The position numbers and the translations under genes were made by a program. Of a stretch of 55,758 nt of DNA, positions 9,013-21,780 are shown in pieces. The DNA lies in NCBI GenBank assembly GCA_002339725.1, contig DDKN01000080.1:1259-57016 (forward strand). Direction: 5' to 3'. Under the pieces are notes generated by a model. It was given only the letters and a program-made list of their open reading frames with translations, was not told where the DNA came from and did no database searches. The DNA comes from Thiobacillus sp. UBA2597. GTDB lineage: Bacteria; Pseudomonadota; Gammaproteobacteria; Burkholderiales; Thiobacillaceae. The first letter of the stretch is position 1. Each line of letters starts with the position of its first letter.

Positions 9013-9180
9013 TTACTTGAGTTTTGTTTCTTTGTAGAGCACGTGTTTGCGCGCCACCGGATCGAACTTGGAAATCTCCATCTTCTCCGGCATGGTGCGC
9101 TTGTTCTTGGTGGTGGTGTAGAAGTGACCGGTGCCCGCAGTGGACTCCAGCTTGATCTTTTCGCGTCCGCCTTTAGCCAT
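9013..9180 (-). CDS. rpmG: 50S ribosomal protein L33
   Basis: Small basic protein of the large ribosomal subunit. The 55-codon frame starts at the ATG at 9178-9180 and reads MAKGGREKIKLESTAGTGHF, then a TTTKNKRTMPEKME segment and a KFDPVARKHVLYKETK end, all typical of L33. The zinc-binding cysteine pairs found in some L33 proteins are absent, so this is the Cys-less form. It lies 12 bp downstream of rpmB on the same strand, the conserved proteobacterial rpmB-rpmG pair. Confidence 0.97.
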   Translation of the reverse strand: MAKGGREKIKLESTAGTGHFYTTTKNKRTMPEKMEISKFDPVARKHVLYKETKLK

Positions 9181-9192
9181 GGCTCAAACTCC

Positions 9193-9429
9193 TTACACGC
9201 GCTCGCCGCGGTCGCGCATCTCGGCGAGGACCACGTCGATACCTTTTTTGTCGATGAGGCGCAGCGCGGCGTTGGTCACGCGCAGACGCACCCAGCGGTT
9301 CTCGCTCTCAACCCAGAATCGGCGATATTGCAGATTGGGCAGGAAGCGGCGCTTGGTCTTGTTGTTGGCATGGGAGACGTTGTTCCCCACCATCGGCTTT
9401 TTGCCGGTCACCTGACATACACGGGCCAT
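9193..9429 (-). CDS. rpmB: 50S ribosomal protein L28
   Basis: Large-subunit ribosomal protein of 78 residues. The start is set at the ATG at 9427-9429, giving MARVCQVTGKKPMVGNNVSH, the conserved L28 N-terminus; the open frame extends further upstream, but that part does not match the family. GGGGTG upstream can act as ribosome site. It is the first gene of the rpmBG pair. Confidence 0.97.
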   Translation of the reverse strand: MARVCQVTGKKPMVGNNVSHANNKTKRRFLPNLQYRRFWVESENRWVRLRVTNAALRLIDKKGIDVVLAEMRDRGERV

Positions 9430-9513
9430 TTGGGCACCCCAAATCTCAAAAAATTCAAATAAATCCGTTCGGTTCGCCAACCGGGGATGCCCCCCGGCAG
9501 CCAAAGAGGCGGA

Positions 9514-9543
9514 TTTATATCATGGATAAAGCGGCCGAGTCAA
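9514..9543 (-). promoter_or_regulatory. sigma-70-like promoter for rpmB-rpmG
   Basis: On the minus strand, TTGACT (9538-9543) and TATAAA (9514-9519) are separated by 18 bp, close to the sigma-70 consensus and pointing at rpmB 85 bp away. The -35 element overlaps the radC stop codon, so the promoter is partly built into the end of radC. Confidence 0.7.
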
Positions 9544-10214
9544 AGCCAACCCCGCTCGGCGAAGGAGACCGCCTCGGCCCCGGCCACCACGAAGTGGTCG
9601 AGCACCCGCACCTCGATGAGATTCAGGGCGGCCTTGAGCTGCTCGGTCAGCCAGCGGTCGGCCTGCGAGGGCTCGGCCACGCCGGAAGGGTGGTTGTGGG
9701 CGAAGATCACCCCGGCCGCGTTGTGGCCGAGCGCCCGCTTGACCACCTCGCGCGGGTAGACGCTGGCCTGGGTGAGCGTGCCGCGAAACAGCTCCTCGAT
9801 CGCCAGCACCCGGTTCTGGGCGTCCAGGAACAGGGCGGCGAACACCTCGTGCGGCAGGGCGGCCAAACGCAGGCGCAGATAATCGCGCACCGCCGCCGGC
9901 GAGGCCAGGACGTCACCCTGGTGCAGGTCTTCCCTGAGCGCGCGCCGGGCCATCTCGATCACCGCCTGCAGCTGGGCGTACTTGGCCTGGCCCAGGCCGG
10001 CGAAACCCCGGCATTCCTTTTCCGTCGCGGCAAACAGCCGGTTCAAGCCGCCGAAATGGGCGAGCAGCTCGCGCGCCAGTGCCACCGCGCTCTTGCCCTT
10101 CACCCCGGTGCGCAGAAAGATCGCCAGCAACTCGGCATCCGACAAAGCCGCCGCGCCCTGGGCCAGCAGCCGCTCGCGCGGCCGCTCCCCGGCCGGCCAA
10201 TCGGTAATCGCCAT
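9540..10214 (-). CDS. radC: RadC/JAB-domain protein (UPF0758)
   Basis: A 224-residue RadC-family protein. Residues 1-100 hold the helix-hairpin-helix-like N-terminal region (RERLLAQGAAALSDAELLAI). The C-terminal JAB/MPN-like metalloprotease fold has the zinc motif HNHPSGVAEPSQAD near residue 170-185. The family was once named for DNA repair, but its real role is unsettled. The start is the ATG at 10214 behind AGGGAG; the open frame continues upstream as the antisense of coaBC and is not coding. It is divergent from coaBC. Confidence 0.93.
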   Translation of the reverse strand: MAITDWPAGERPRERLLAQGAAALSDAELLAIFLRTGVKGKSAVALARELLAHFGGLNRLFAATEKECRGFAGLGQAKYAQLQAVIEMARRALREDLHQGDVLASPAAVRDYLRLRLAALPHEVFAALFLDAQNRVLAIEELFRGTLTQASVYPREVVKRALGHNAAGVIFAHNHPSGVAEPSQADRWLTEQLKAALNLIEVRVLDHFVVAGAEAVSFAERGWL

Positions 10215-10283
10215 CACCCGCTCCCTGTTTTGTTTGTAGAATGCCCTCTGATTGATCCGAATTAATCCATATAAGTCAGGCAG

Positions 10284-11480
10284 ATGGAAGCCACCCAACT
10301 CAAGCGCATCGTGCTCGGCGTCACCGGCGGCGTGGCGGCCTACAAGGCGGCGGAACTCACCCGGCTCCTGGTCAGGCAGCAGATCGACGTGCAGGTGGTG
10401 CTGACCGAGGCAGCCGGCCACTTCGTCACCCCGGCCACCTTCCAGGCCCTGTCCGGCCGGCCGGTGTTCACCAGCCTGTGGGACGACCGCATCGACAACG
10501 GCATGGCCCACATCGACCTCACCCGCGATGCCGACGCCGTCCTGATCGCCCCGGCCTCGGCCGACTTCCTGGCCAAGCTGGCCCAGGGCCGGGCCGACGA
10601 CCTCCTGTCCACCCTCTGCCTGGCCCGCACCTGCCCGCTTCTGGTGGCGCCGGCGATGAACGTGCAGATGTGGCAGCAGCCGGCCACCCAGCGCAATGTG
10701 GTCTTGCTGAAACAGGACGGTGTGCTCTTCCTCGGCCCGGCCGAGGGCGAGCAGGCCTGCGGCGAGGTGGGCCTGGGCCGCATGCTGGAGCCGGAGGAAA
10801 TCGCCGAGGCCCTGGAGGGCCAGTTCCAGCCCAAACGGCTGAATGGGCTCAAGGTGCTGATCACCGCCGGCCCCACCTTCGAGGCGATCGATGCCGTGCG
10901 CGGCATCAGTAACCAGAGCTCGGGCAAGATGGGCTATGCCGTGGCGCGCGCCGCGCTCGAGGCCGGCGCCGAGGTGACCCTGGTCTCCGGCCCCACCTGC
11001 CTCAAGCCGCCGCGTGGCGCCCGCACCATCCCGACCGTGAGCACCCAGCAGATGCTGGAGGCGGTCGAGGCCGAGGTCGATGCGGCCGACATCTTCATCA
11101 GCGTCGCGGCGGTGGCCGATTATTACGTGCTCAACCCGAGCGAGAGCAAGATCAAGAAGGATGCCCACATCCTGACCCTGGAGCTGGCGCCCAACCCGGA
11201 CATCCTGGCCAACGTCACCAGCCGGGCCAAGCCGCCCTTCTGCGTCGGCTTCGCCGCCGAGGCGGAGAATCTCGAGGAATACGCCGAGCTCAAGCGCCGG
11301 CGCAAGCACCTGCCGCTGATCGTGGCCAACGCGGTGCAGGAGGCGATCGGCACCGACGAGGTGGAGCTGCTGCTGCTCGACGACGCCGGCAAACACACGC
11401 TGGAGCGGGCCGACAAGCTCACCCAGGCCCGCCGCCTGATCGCGCACATCGCCCAGCTCTACAACGCCCAACATCCCTGA
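10284..11480 (+). CDS. coaBC: bifunctional phosphopantothenoylcysteine decarboxylase / phosphopantothenate-cysteine ligase
   Basis: Carries out two successive steps of coenzyme A synthesis: CTP-dependent coupling of 4'-phosphopantothenate with cysteine, and FMN-dependent decarboxylation. The 398 residues divide into an N-terminal CoaC flavoprotein (about 1-185; GVTGGVAAYKAAEL, and the PAMNVQMW active-site motif) and a C-terminal CoaB domain (about 190-398; ITAGPTFEAIDAVRGISN, SSGKMG, and the KIKKD lysine motif). It lies 14 bp upstream of dut, the common coaBC-dut pair of Proteobacteria. Confidence 0.97.
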   Translation: MEATQLKRIVLGVTGGVAAYKAAELTRLLVRQQIDVQVVLTEAAGHFVTPATFQALSGRPVFTSLWDDRIDNGMAHIDLTRDADAVLIAPASADFLAKLAQGRADDLLSTLCLARTCPLLVAPAMNVQMWQQPATQRNVVLLKQDGVLFLGPAEGEQACGEVGLGRMLEPEEIAEALEGQFQPKRLNGLKVLITAGPTFEAIDAVRGISNQSSGKMGYAVARAALEAGAEVTLVSGPTCLKPPRGARTIPTVSTQQMLEAVEAEVDAADIFISVAAVADYYVLNPSESKIKKDAHILTLELAPNPDILANVTSRAKPPFCVGFAAEAENLEEYAELKRRRKHLPLIVANAVQEAIGTDEVELLLLDDAGKHTLERADKLTQARRLIAHIAQLYNAQHP

Positions 11481-11494
11481 CAGAAGAAGGCATC

Positions 11495-11941
11495 ATGCAC
11501 GTCGACGTGAAGATCCTCGATGCGCGCATGCGGCAACAACTGCCGCACTACGCCACCCCCGGCAGCGCCGGCCTCGATCTGCGCGCCTGCCTGGACGCCC
11601 CATTGGTGCTGAACCCGGGCGAGACCCAGCTCATCCCCACCGGCATCGCCATCCACCTGGCCGACCCGGGCTATGCCGCGCTGATCCTGCCCCGCTCCGG
11701 CCTGGGCCACAAGCATGGCGTGGTGCTGGGCAACCTGGTCGGTCTGATCGATTCCGACTACCAGGGCCAGCTCATGGTCTCCACCTGGAACCGCGGCCAG
11801 GAGGCCTTCACCATCCAGCCCTTCGAGCGCATCGCCCAGATGATCATCGTGCCGGTGGTGCAGGCGAGTTTCAACCTGGTCGACGAATTCCCCGAGAGCG
11901 CGCGCGGCGCCGGCGGCTTCGGCAGCACCGGCAAGGCCTGA
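11495..11941 (+). CDS. dut: deoxyuridine 5'-triphosphate nucleotidohydrolase
   Basis: Trimeric dUTPase that hydrolyses dUTP to dUMP and diphosphate, keeping uracil out of DNA and feeding dTMP synthesis. The 148 residues show the family motifs in order: YATPGSAGLDLRA, PRSGLGHKHGVVLGN, GLIDSDYQGQLMVS, ERIAQMII and the C-terminal arm RGAGGFGSTGKA. AGAAGG upstream serves as ribosome site. It is the second gene after coaBC. Confidence 0.98.
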   Translation: MHVDVKILDARMRQQLPHYATPGSAGLDLRACLDAPLVLNPGETQLIPTGIAIHLADPGYAALILPRSGLGHKHGVVLGNLVGLIDSDYQGQLMVSTWNRGQEAFTIQPFERIAQMIIVPVVQASFNLVDEFPESARGAGGFGSTGKA

Positions 11942-11954
11942 TCCCGAACCGACC

Positions 11955-12434
11955 ATGCGCAGAACCGGCGTGGTCATGATGGTGCTGGGCTGGCTGCTCA
12001 TCGCCGGCCTCCTGTGGTGGGGCTTCGAGCGCTATCTCAACCCCAATGCGGCACTGGCCATCGACGCCGCGCCCGGCCCGGTCCTGCTCAAGCGCGGGCC
12101 GGACGGCCACTATGTCGCGCCGGGCCGGATCAACGGCCACGAGGTCACCTTCGTGGTCGACACCGGCGCCAGCCATGTCGCCATCCCCCTCGCCACCGCC
12201 CAACGCCTGGGACTGCAAAGCCACCGGGCGCAACGTTCGCACACCGCCAACGGCGAAGTGGTCACCTATGCCATCCGCCTGGACTCGGTCGCCCTGGGCG
12301 GTCTCACGGCACGCGATGTCGCCGGTTCCATCCTGCCCGGCATGTCGGGCGATGCCGTGCTGCTGGGCATGAGCTTCCTCTCCCGCTTTCACGTCAGCAT
12401 GCGCAACGACGAGATGCTGATTCAGCCGCAATAA
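11955..12434 (+). CDS. membrane-anchored retropepsin-like aspartic protease
   Basis: A 159-residue clan AA aspartic protease. An N-terminal transmembrane anchor (about 8-26, VVMMVLGWLLIAGLLWWGF) precedes one protease lobe with the catalytic motif FVVDTGASHVAIPLA and a second signature VLLGMSFLSRF. With a single Asp-Thr-Gly it must dimerise to be active, as in retropepsins. The C-terminal domain is probably periplasmic. It follows dut by 13 bp and its stop codon abuts the stop of the convergent rhodanese gene. Its substrate is unknown. Confidence 0.85.
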   Translation: MRRTGVVMMVLGWLLIAGLLWWGFERYLNPNAALAIDAAPGPVLLKRGPDGHYVAPGRINGHEVTFVVDTGASHVAIPLATAQRLGLQSHRAQRSHTANGEVVTYAIRLDSVALGGLTARDVAGSILPGMSGDAVLLGMSFLSRFHVSMRNDEMLIQPQ

Positions 12435-12821
12435 TCAGCACTGCTCCCAGGGCAGGCCATCAAAACGCCAGCCATTCTTGGTGCTGCGGCGGTGCTGTTC
12501 ATCCAATTCGCCCTCGAAGCCGAACAGCACGTTGTAGACATCGGTGAAGCCGTTTTTTTCCAGGAACTCGCCCGCCTCGCGCGAACGGTTGCCCGAACGG
12601 CAGATCAGGACCACCGGCCGATGGTGCGAGGCGGCCATGCGCACCTCGCCCAGAAAGCGCGGGTTCAGGTCCCAGTTCACCCCCTCGTACCAGGGAATCA
12701 GGATGGCGCCGACCGGATGACCGACGAAGAGGTATTCGAATTCCGAACGGCAATCGATGAAGACCGCATCCGGATGGCTGTCGAGAAAGGCGCGCGCCTC
12801 TTTTGGCGTGAGGTGCTGCAT
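12435..12821 (-). CDS. rhodanese-like sulfurtransferase
   Basis: Single-domain rhodanese of 128 residues with the active-site loop CRSGNRSR (C74) able to carry a persulfide. The N-terminal LTPKEARAFLDSHPDAVFID and the CRSEFEY segment are typical of the family. No signal peptide, so it is cytoplasmic. Convergent with the retropepsin gene (stop codons adjacent), divergent from metH. The sulfur acceptor is not known; in a sulfur oxidiser it could move sulfane sulfur, but that is inference. Confidence 0.9.
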   Translation of the reverse strand: MQHLTPKEARAFLDSHPDAVFIDCRSEFEYLFVGHPVGAILIPWYEGVNWDLNPRFLGEVRMAASHHRPVVLICRSGNRSREAGEFLEKNGFTDVYNVLFGFEGELDEQHRRSTKNGWRFDGLPWEQC

Positions 12822-12885
12822 GGCTTTCCTCGCTTAAGTGACTGATTTTCCCTATCATAGTCGACTTTTCCATTTCAGCCCCATC

Positions 12886-16568
<3,683 letters not shown>

Positions 16569-16572
<4 letters not shown>

Positions 16573-17609
16573 GCCTGCCGGCCCTGTTTGGCTCGACCGC
16601 CGCCCTGCAGCAGGCCTTCGCCGACGGCCTGCATCGGATGCTGCGCGAGCACGACGGTCTTGGCGTCTACATCCTGGCCCTGGCCAATGCCGCCAACGAG
16701 CCCGAACTCTGGTCGCGCCTGCGCGCGCCGCTGACCGAGCGCCATCACCATCATGCCGCGCGGATCACCAGCGCCCTGCGCCAGGGCCGGCCGGTGAACG
16801 AACCGGAGGACGACCTGCTGGTCTTCCTGAAATTGCTCGCGCTCGGCTTCGAGCACCTGCGGCTGACCGAATACCGCCAGGCCGGTCCCTGGGAGATCCA
16901 GGACAACCCCCTGCGCGCCCTGCGCCCGGCGCGCGCCAGCGCGGCCAGGATCGAAGGCCTGCGCCAGCCGTTCAACCCCGAGGGCTTCCACTTCGACAAG
17001 CCCTTTCTCGCCAGGGAAATCCTCTGGCAGGGCGAACTGCTCGGCGCGCAGGTCGCCCTCTTCTACAACAAGTTTCCCTTCGCCCCGCTGCACGGCCTGC
17101 TGGTGCCGGAGAAGGGGAGCGGCCTGCCGCAGTTCCTCACCCCGCACTGGCACGACTATGCCTGGAGCCTGACCGAAGCGCTGGGTGATGCCCTGCCCGG
17201 CTTCGGCCTGGCCTACAACAGCCTGGGCGCCTGCGCCTCGGTCAACCACCTGCACTTCCAGAGCTTCGTGCGCCGCACACCCTTGCCGTTGTCAGCCCAC
17301 GCCTGGCGCCACAACGGCGGCCCCCAGCCTTACCCGGTCGCCGGTTACCGCTTCGAGGACAAGCGCGAGGCCTGGGCCTGTCTGGCTGATCTGCACCAGG
17401 GCCAGACCGCCTACAACCTGATCTACCTGCCGGGCCGGCTCCATGTCCTGCCGCGCCGCCCCCAGGGCGACTATCGGCCGGCGGCCTGGGCCGGCAACCA
17501 CGCCTGGTACGAGCTGGCCGGCGGGGTGATCAGCTTCAACCGGCTGGACTACGAGCGGTTGCAGGCGGAAGACATCGAAGCGGAACTCAGGCGCCTGGCG
17601 CTGTCATAA
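16569..17609 (+). CDS. HIT-superfamily phosphorylase/nucleotidyltransferase-like protein
   Basis: A 346-residue protein whose clearest motif is SVNHLHFQSF near residue 225, a His-x-His-x-Gln triad like that of GDP-hexose phosphorylases (plant VTC2 type) and Ap4A phosphorylases. Other segments, FYNKFPFAPLHGLLVPEK (about 158-175) and the Tyr/Asn-rich end, also fit a HIT-like fold that moves a nucleotidyl or phosphate group. The substrate is unknown. The likely start is TTG at 16569, which shares bases with the metH stop and has GGCGGA just upstream; no ATG in this frame keeps the whole N-terminal helix. Translational coupling to metH is therefore likely. Confidence 0.7.
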
Positions 17610-17638
17610 CGGCATTCGCTTTCTTTTGCACAGGCGGC

Positions 17639-20600
17639 ATGGCATTGTTCGGACACCGGCTCAACCTCTTCGACATGGACCGCCTGACCCAACGCCTGCT
17701 TCGCCTCGCCGTGTGGCTTGTGCTGATCGGCAGCATCGCGTTCGCCGGGCTGCTGCTGACGGTCAAATATGTCCTGCTGCCCCAAGTGGGACAGCAGCGC
17801 GTCCTGGTGGAACAGGGCGTGAGCCGGGCCATCGGCCGACCGGTGCGCATCGGCGCCCTTGCGGCCGAGTGGCGCGGCCTCAATCCGCGGCTGCAACTGA
17901 CCGAGGTCAGCATCCTGGGCCCCGAAGCGGAAGCACCGCTCACCCTGCCCCGGGTCGATGCCACCCTGTCCTGGACCAGCCTGCTGTTCTTCGAACCGCG
18001 CCTGGCCGAGCTGAGTCTGCGTGCGCCCAGGCTCAGCCTGCGCCGGGATGCCGCCGGGGTGATCTATGTCGCCGGCATCCCGGTCAACCAGACCGAGGCG
18101 GCCAGCGCCTTTCCCGACTGGCTGCTGCGCCAGCGCCTGATCCTGGTGACCGACGCCGAGGTCACCTGGCTCGACGAAAAGATCGGCGCCCCGCCGCTTC
18201 GACTGAACCAGCTGAACGTCGCGCTGCACAATCTGCTCGGGCGCCATCGCCTGGGCCTGGTCGCCCGCCCACCCAGCGATGTGGCCGGGCGGCTCGATCT
18301 GCGCGCCGATTTGCGCGGCGGCAGCGTGAGCCGGCTGACGGACTGGTCCGGTCAGATCTACAGCCGGGTCGACGGCGTCGATCTGACCGCCTGGAACCGC
18401 CAGACCCCCTGGGCCCAGGACACGGTTCAGGGCGGCCAGGGTGATCTGCGTTTCTGGGTCGAGCTCAAGCAGGGCGCGCTCAAGCAAATCACCGGCGACA
18501 GCCGCCTGCACAACATCACCCTGCAGTTCGCCAAGGATCTGCGCATCCTGGCTTTCCGCGACCTGGCCAGCCGCATCGTCTGGCAACGCACCAAGCAGGG
18601 CGGCCATGCCATCCACACCGAAAACCTGCGCTACACCACGGCCACCGGCGAAACCTCCAGCGCGGCCAGGCTGAGCCTGCGCCTGGAGCCCGATGCCAAA
18701 GGGGTGCTCAAACCGAAGCAGGCCGAGGCCCGGGGGCTGCGGCTGGAGGCGGTGACCGCCCTGATCGATGCCATCCCGCTGCCTAAGAACCTGCACGATC
18801 TGGTCGAACAGCTCGGCCCACGCGGCTTCGTCGATTACGCCGAGGCGGAACAGCTCGACGACAAACGCTATCGCCTGGCCGCCCGTTTCCATCAAATCGG
18901 CGTCAATGCCTATGGCAGGCTGCCGGGCTTCAGCAATCTGAGCGGCAGCGTCAAGGCCGATCAGGAGGGCGGCGAGGCCCAGATCGAGAGCCAGGCCCTG
19001 GGCCTGGATTACCCCAAGGTGTTCCGCAACCCGCTCGCCTTCAACGAGGTGCGCAGCCGGCTCACCTGGCGCACGCCCAAGGCCGGCGGCATCGACCTCG
19101 CCATCGAGACGCTCAAACTGGTCAACGCCGACCTCAAGGGCAGCGCTCAGGGCCGGCTGCAGCTGATGCCGGGCCGCAGCCCGCAGCTCGAGCTGCAGGC
19201 CCAGCTCGACCACGGCGAGGCCAACGCGGTGTGGAAATACCTGCCGCACGTGATCGCCGACGACGCCCACGCCTGGCTCAAGCGCGGCCTGATCGGCGGC
19301 TATACCGACGATGCCCGGGTCAGCCTCAAGGGGTCGCTCGACCAATTCCCCTTCGACCGCGGCGGCGGCGAATTCAAGGTCAGCATCCGCATGCGCAACG
19401 GCGTGCTCGACTACGCGCCCGGCTGGCCCCGCATTGACAACATCCAGGGCATGCTGCTGTTCCACGACAAGGCCATGACCCTGACCGCCGAGCCGGGCGC
19501 GCGCATCCTCGGCATCCCGCTCGGCAAGATCAGCGCCCATATCCCGGATCTCTTTCACACCTGGGACGAGCAGCTCCTGGTCGAGGGCAGCGCGTCCGGC
19601 CCGAGCCAGGGCTTTTTGGACTTCATCGGCGCCAGCCCGGTTTTGGGGCACACCGGGCGCTTCACCGAGGCCATGCGGGCCGAAGGCAGCGGCATGCTGA
19701 CACTCAAGCTCAACCTGCCCCTGCGCCGCATCGCCGAGAGCCGGGTCGGCGGCAGTTACCGCTTCGACAACAACCGCATCAGCCCGGGTTTGGGCCTGCC
19801 CGTGCTGGAACGCACCTCGGGTCAGATCGAGTTCACCGAAAACAGCGTGCGCGGTCAGGGCATTCAGACCGTGGTGCTCAGACAGCCCGCCCAGTTGGCC
19901 ATCGCCAGCGAGACGGCCGGCCGGGTCCGGGTCGATCTCACCGGCCGCGCCACGGCCCAGGCGCTGGGGGAATATCTGCCTGCCAACATCGCGCGTCGGC
20001 TCAGTGGCAGCGCCAACTACCGCGCCCAATTGAGCCTCAAGGATCGCCGGATCAGCCTGCAGCTCGACTCCGACCTGGTCGGCCTGGCGAGCAGCCTGCC
20101 TCCGCCCTTCGACAAGCCGGCCGCGACGGCCATGCCTTTGCTGATCAGCAAGACCGATGCCGCCGACACGATTCAGCTGCGCTATGCCAACCTGCTGAGC
20201 GCCAGCCTGGAGCCGGGCGACAGCGGCATCAGGCGCGCCACCTTCCGCCTCGGCCTCGGCGACACCAGTTTGCCGCCCGAGGGTATCGCCCTGCGCGGCA
20301 GCCTGCCCTTGCTCGATCTCGATGCCTGGCGCGCCCTGCTGCCGGACCGGGCCGGGGCCCAGACGACACCGATTCGCGACGTCAATGTGTCCTTCGCCGA
20401 GCTGCTGCTGGAAAACCGCCGTTTCCGCAATCTCAACATCCAGGCCAGGCCGGGCGCCAAGGGCTGGCAGCTCAAGCTCAATGGCCAGGAACTGCAAGGC
20501 GAGGCGAGTTATCAATTCGCCGAGGGCGGCGGCCCGGCCCGGCTCAAGGGGCAATTCGCCAGGCTCTATCTGCCCGCAGCCGAAGGCCCGCCCCGGCGCG

Positions 20601-21451
20601 ACGCCCCGGCCAGCGGCGAGCTGCCCCCCGCCATCGAGCTGCGGGCCGAGCGGTTCGGGCTGAACGAGCAGGACTACGGCAGCCTGAGCCTGCGTCTTAA
20701 CCCCCTGCCGCGGCGCTGGCAGGTGCAGGAGTTCGTCCTCACCAGTCCCGACGGTCAGATCAGCGCCACCGGCGAATTGTCCTATGTCCCCAACCGGCTG
20801 TCCGCCCTCACGGTCAGCGCCAGCTCGACCAACCTGGGCAGACTGCTGAGCCGTTTGGGCCATCCCGACACCTTACGGCGGGGCGAAGGCGAGGCCAGCG
20901 GCCAGTTCACCTGGCCGGGCGGTCTGGCGCAGTTCCAGCTCGGCAAGTTCAACGGCGACATGCGCCTCAGGCTCAGGCGCGGCCAGTTCACCAAGGTCGA
21001 CCCGGGGGCGGCCAAGCTGCTTGGCATCCTCAGTCTGCAGGCCCTGCCCCGGCGCATCACCCTCGATTTCCGCGATGTCTTCAGCGAAGGCTTCGCCTTC
21101 GACGAGATCGCGGGCGATGTCGTGATCGACCGCGGCAATGCCTATCTGCGGAATCTGACCATGGACGGCCCCACCGCCCGGGTGAACATGGGAGGCAAGA
21201 TCGGTCTGGCCGACGAGACCCAGATGCTGCGGGTGACGGTGACCCCCAAGCTGGAAGAGAGCCTGGCGGTCGGCGCCGCCCTTCTTGGCGGCCCGATCGC
21301 CGGCGTCGGCGCCTATGTGGCGAGCAAGGTGCTGAAAGACCCCTTGGGCCAGGCCAGCACCTTCGAGTATCAGGTCTCGGGCACCTGGAGCGATCCGGTG
21401 GTGGTCAAGCTGGCTCGGACTGCGCCCGCCAAAGGAACGGAAAAACCCTGA
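17639..21451 (+). CDS. yhdP: YhdP-family AsmA-like envelope protein
   Basis: Very large (1270 aa) inner-membrane-anchored protein of the YhdP/TIGR02099 family, thought to bridge the periplasm and move phospholipid to the outer membrane. One N-terminal transmembrane helix (LAVWLVLIGSIAFAGLLLTV) is followed by a long beta-rich repeat region, and the C-terminal AsmA-like part (about 1040-1260) has LRRGQFTKVDPGAAKLLGIL and the ending pattern FEYQVSGTWSDPVVVKL typical of the family. A start at the Met codon at 17675 is also possible. It heads a run with the secreted 109-aa protein, a nitrilase and tldD, whose stops and starts overlap. Confidence 0.93.
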   Translation: MALFGHRLNLFDMDRLTQRLLRLAVWLVLIGSIAFAGLLLTVKYVLLPQVGQQRVLVEQGVSRAIGRPVRIGALAAEWRGLNPRLQLTEVSILGPEAEAPLTLPRVDATLSWTSLLFFEPRLAELSLRAPRLSLRRDAAGVIYVAGIPVNQTEAASAFPDWLLRQRLILVTDAEVTWLDEKIGAPPLRLNQLNVALHNLLGRHRLGLVARPPSDVAGRLDLRADLRGGSVSRLTDWSGQIYSRVDGVDLTAWNRQTPWAQDTVQGGQGDLRFWVELKQGALKQITGDSRLHNITLQFAKDLRILAFRDLASRIVWQRTKQGGHAIHTENLRYTTATGETSSAARLSLRLEPDAKGVLKPKQAEARGLRLEAVTALIDAIPLPKNLHDLVEQLGPRGFVDYAEAEQLDDKRYRLAARFHQIGVNAYGRLPGFSNLSGSVKADQEGGEAQIESQALGLDYPKVFRNPLAFNEVRSRLTWRTPKAGGIDLAIETLKLVNADLKGSAQGRLQLMPGRSPQLELQAQLDHGEANAVWKYLPHVIADDAHAWLKRGLIGGYTDDARVSLKGSLDQFPFDRGGGEFKVSIRMRNGVLDYAPGWPRIDNIQGMLLFHDKAMTLTAEPGARILGIPLGKISAHIPDLFHTWDEQLLVEGSASGPSQGFLDFIGASPVLGHTGRFTEAMRAEGSGMLTLKLNLPLRRIAESRVGGSYRFDNNRISPGLGLPVLERTSGQIEFTENSVRGQGIQTVVLRQPAQLAIASETAGRVRVDLTGRATAQALGEYLPANIARRLSGSANYRAQLSLKDRRISLQLDSDLVGLASSLPPPFDKPAATAMPLLISKTDAADTIQLRYANLLSASLEPGDSGIRRATFRLGLGDTSLPPEGIALRGSLPLLDLDAWRALLPDRAGAQTTPIRDVNVSFAELLLENRRFRNLNIQARPGAKGWQLKLNGQELQGEASYQFAEGGGPARLKGQFARLYLPAAEGPPRRDAPASGELPPAIELRAERFGLNEQDYGSLSLRLNPLPRRWQVQEFVLTSPDGQISATGELSYVPNRLSALTVSASSTNLGRLLSRLGHPDTLRRGEGEASGQFTWPGGLAQFQLGKFNGDMRLRLRRGQFTKVDPGAAKLLGILSLQALPRRITLDFRDVFSEGFAFDEIAGDVVIDRGNAYLRNLTMDGPTARVNMGGKIGLADETQMLRVTVTPKLEESLAVGAALLGGPIAGVGAYVASKVLKDPLGQASTFEYQVSGTWSDPVVVKLARTAPAKGTEKP

Positions 21452-21780
21452 TGCGTGCCCTTCTCTGCCTTCTGGCCTGCGCTTTTCCGCTTGCCGCTTT
21501 CGCCCGAGATTGTGTACCCTCGGACGAATTGTGGTCGAAACCGCGCACGGCCGCTGCCGTGCTGGCCGAGCCGGGCCTGCGCGAATGCGTCCTGCCCTTT
21601 CTGCAGAGCGATCAGGCCCGCCTGACCTTGCGTCATGCCCCGGATGAAGAAGCCCAGTTGCGCGCAGCCGATCTGCGCTGGTGGCTGATCGCGCTCGGGC
21701 TGCCGCCCGATCGCATCGCGCTGACGCAAACGGCCAAGGCCACCGAACCCCTTGTACTGGAACTGACGGAACCCAAGTGA
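21451..21780 (+). CDS. small secreted protein of unknown function
   Basis: A 109-residue exported protein: signal peptide MRALLCLLACAFPLAAFA, then a mature part with two cysteines (in ARDCVPS and LRECVLP) that could form a disulfide. The second half, RAADLRWWLIALGLPPDRIALT, faintly resembles the R-x-x-x-V-x-x-Y-L-x-x-x-G-I pattern of OmpA-like peptidoglycan-binding domains, but the key Asp and Arg of that domain are not convincingly present. Its ATG overlaps the yhdP stop, and its own stop overlaps the GTG of the next gene, so it is co-translated with both. Confidence 0.75.
   Translation: MRALLCLLACAFPLAAFARDCVPSDELWSKPRTAAAVLAEPGLRECVLPFLQSDQARLTLRHAPDEEAQLRAADLRWWLIALGLPPDRIALTQTAKATEPLVLELTEPK

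Noticed and set aside
12838..12885. Upstream GTG start and a cobalamin riboswitch for metH
   Set aside because: The 16 extra residues do not match MetH proteins, and the short gap to the rhodanese gene has no B12-box-like sequence.
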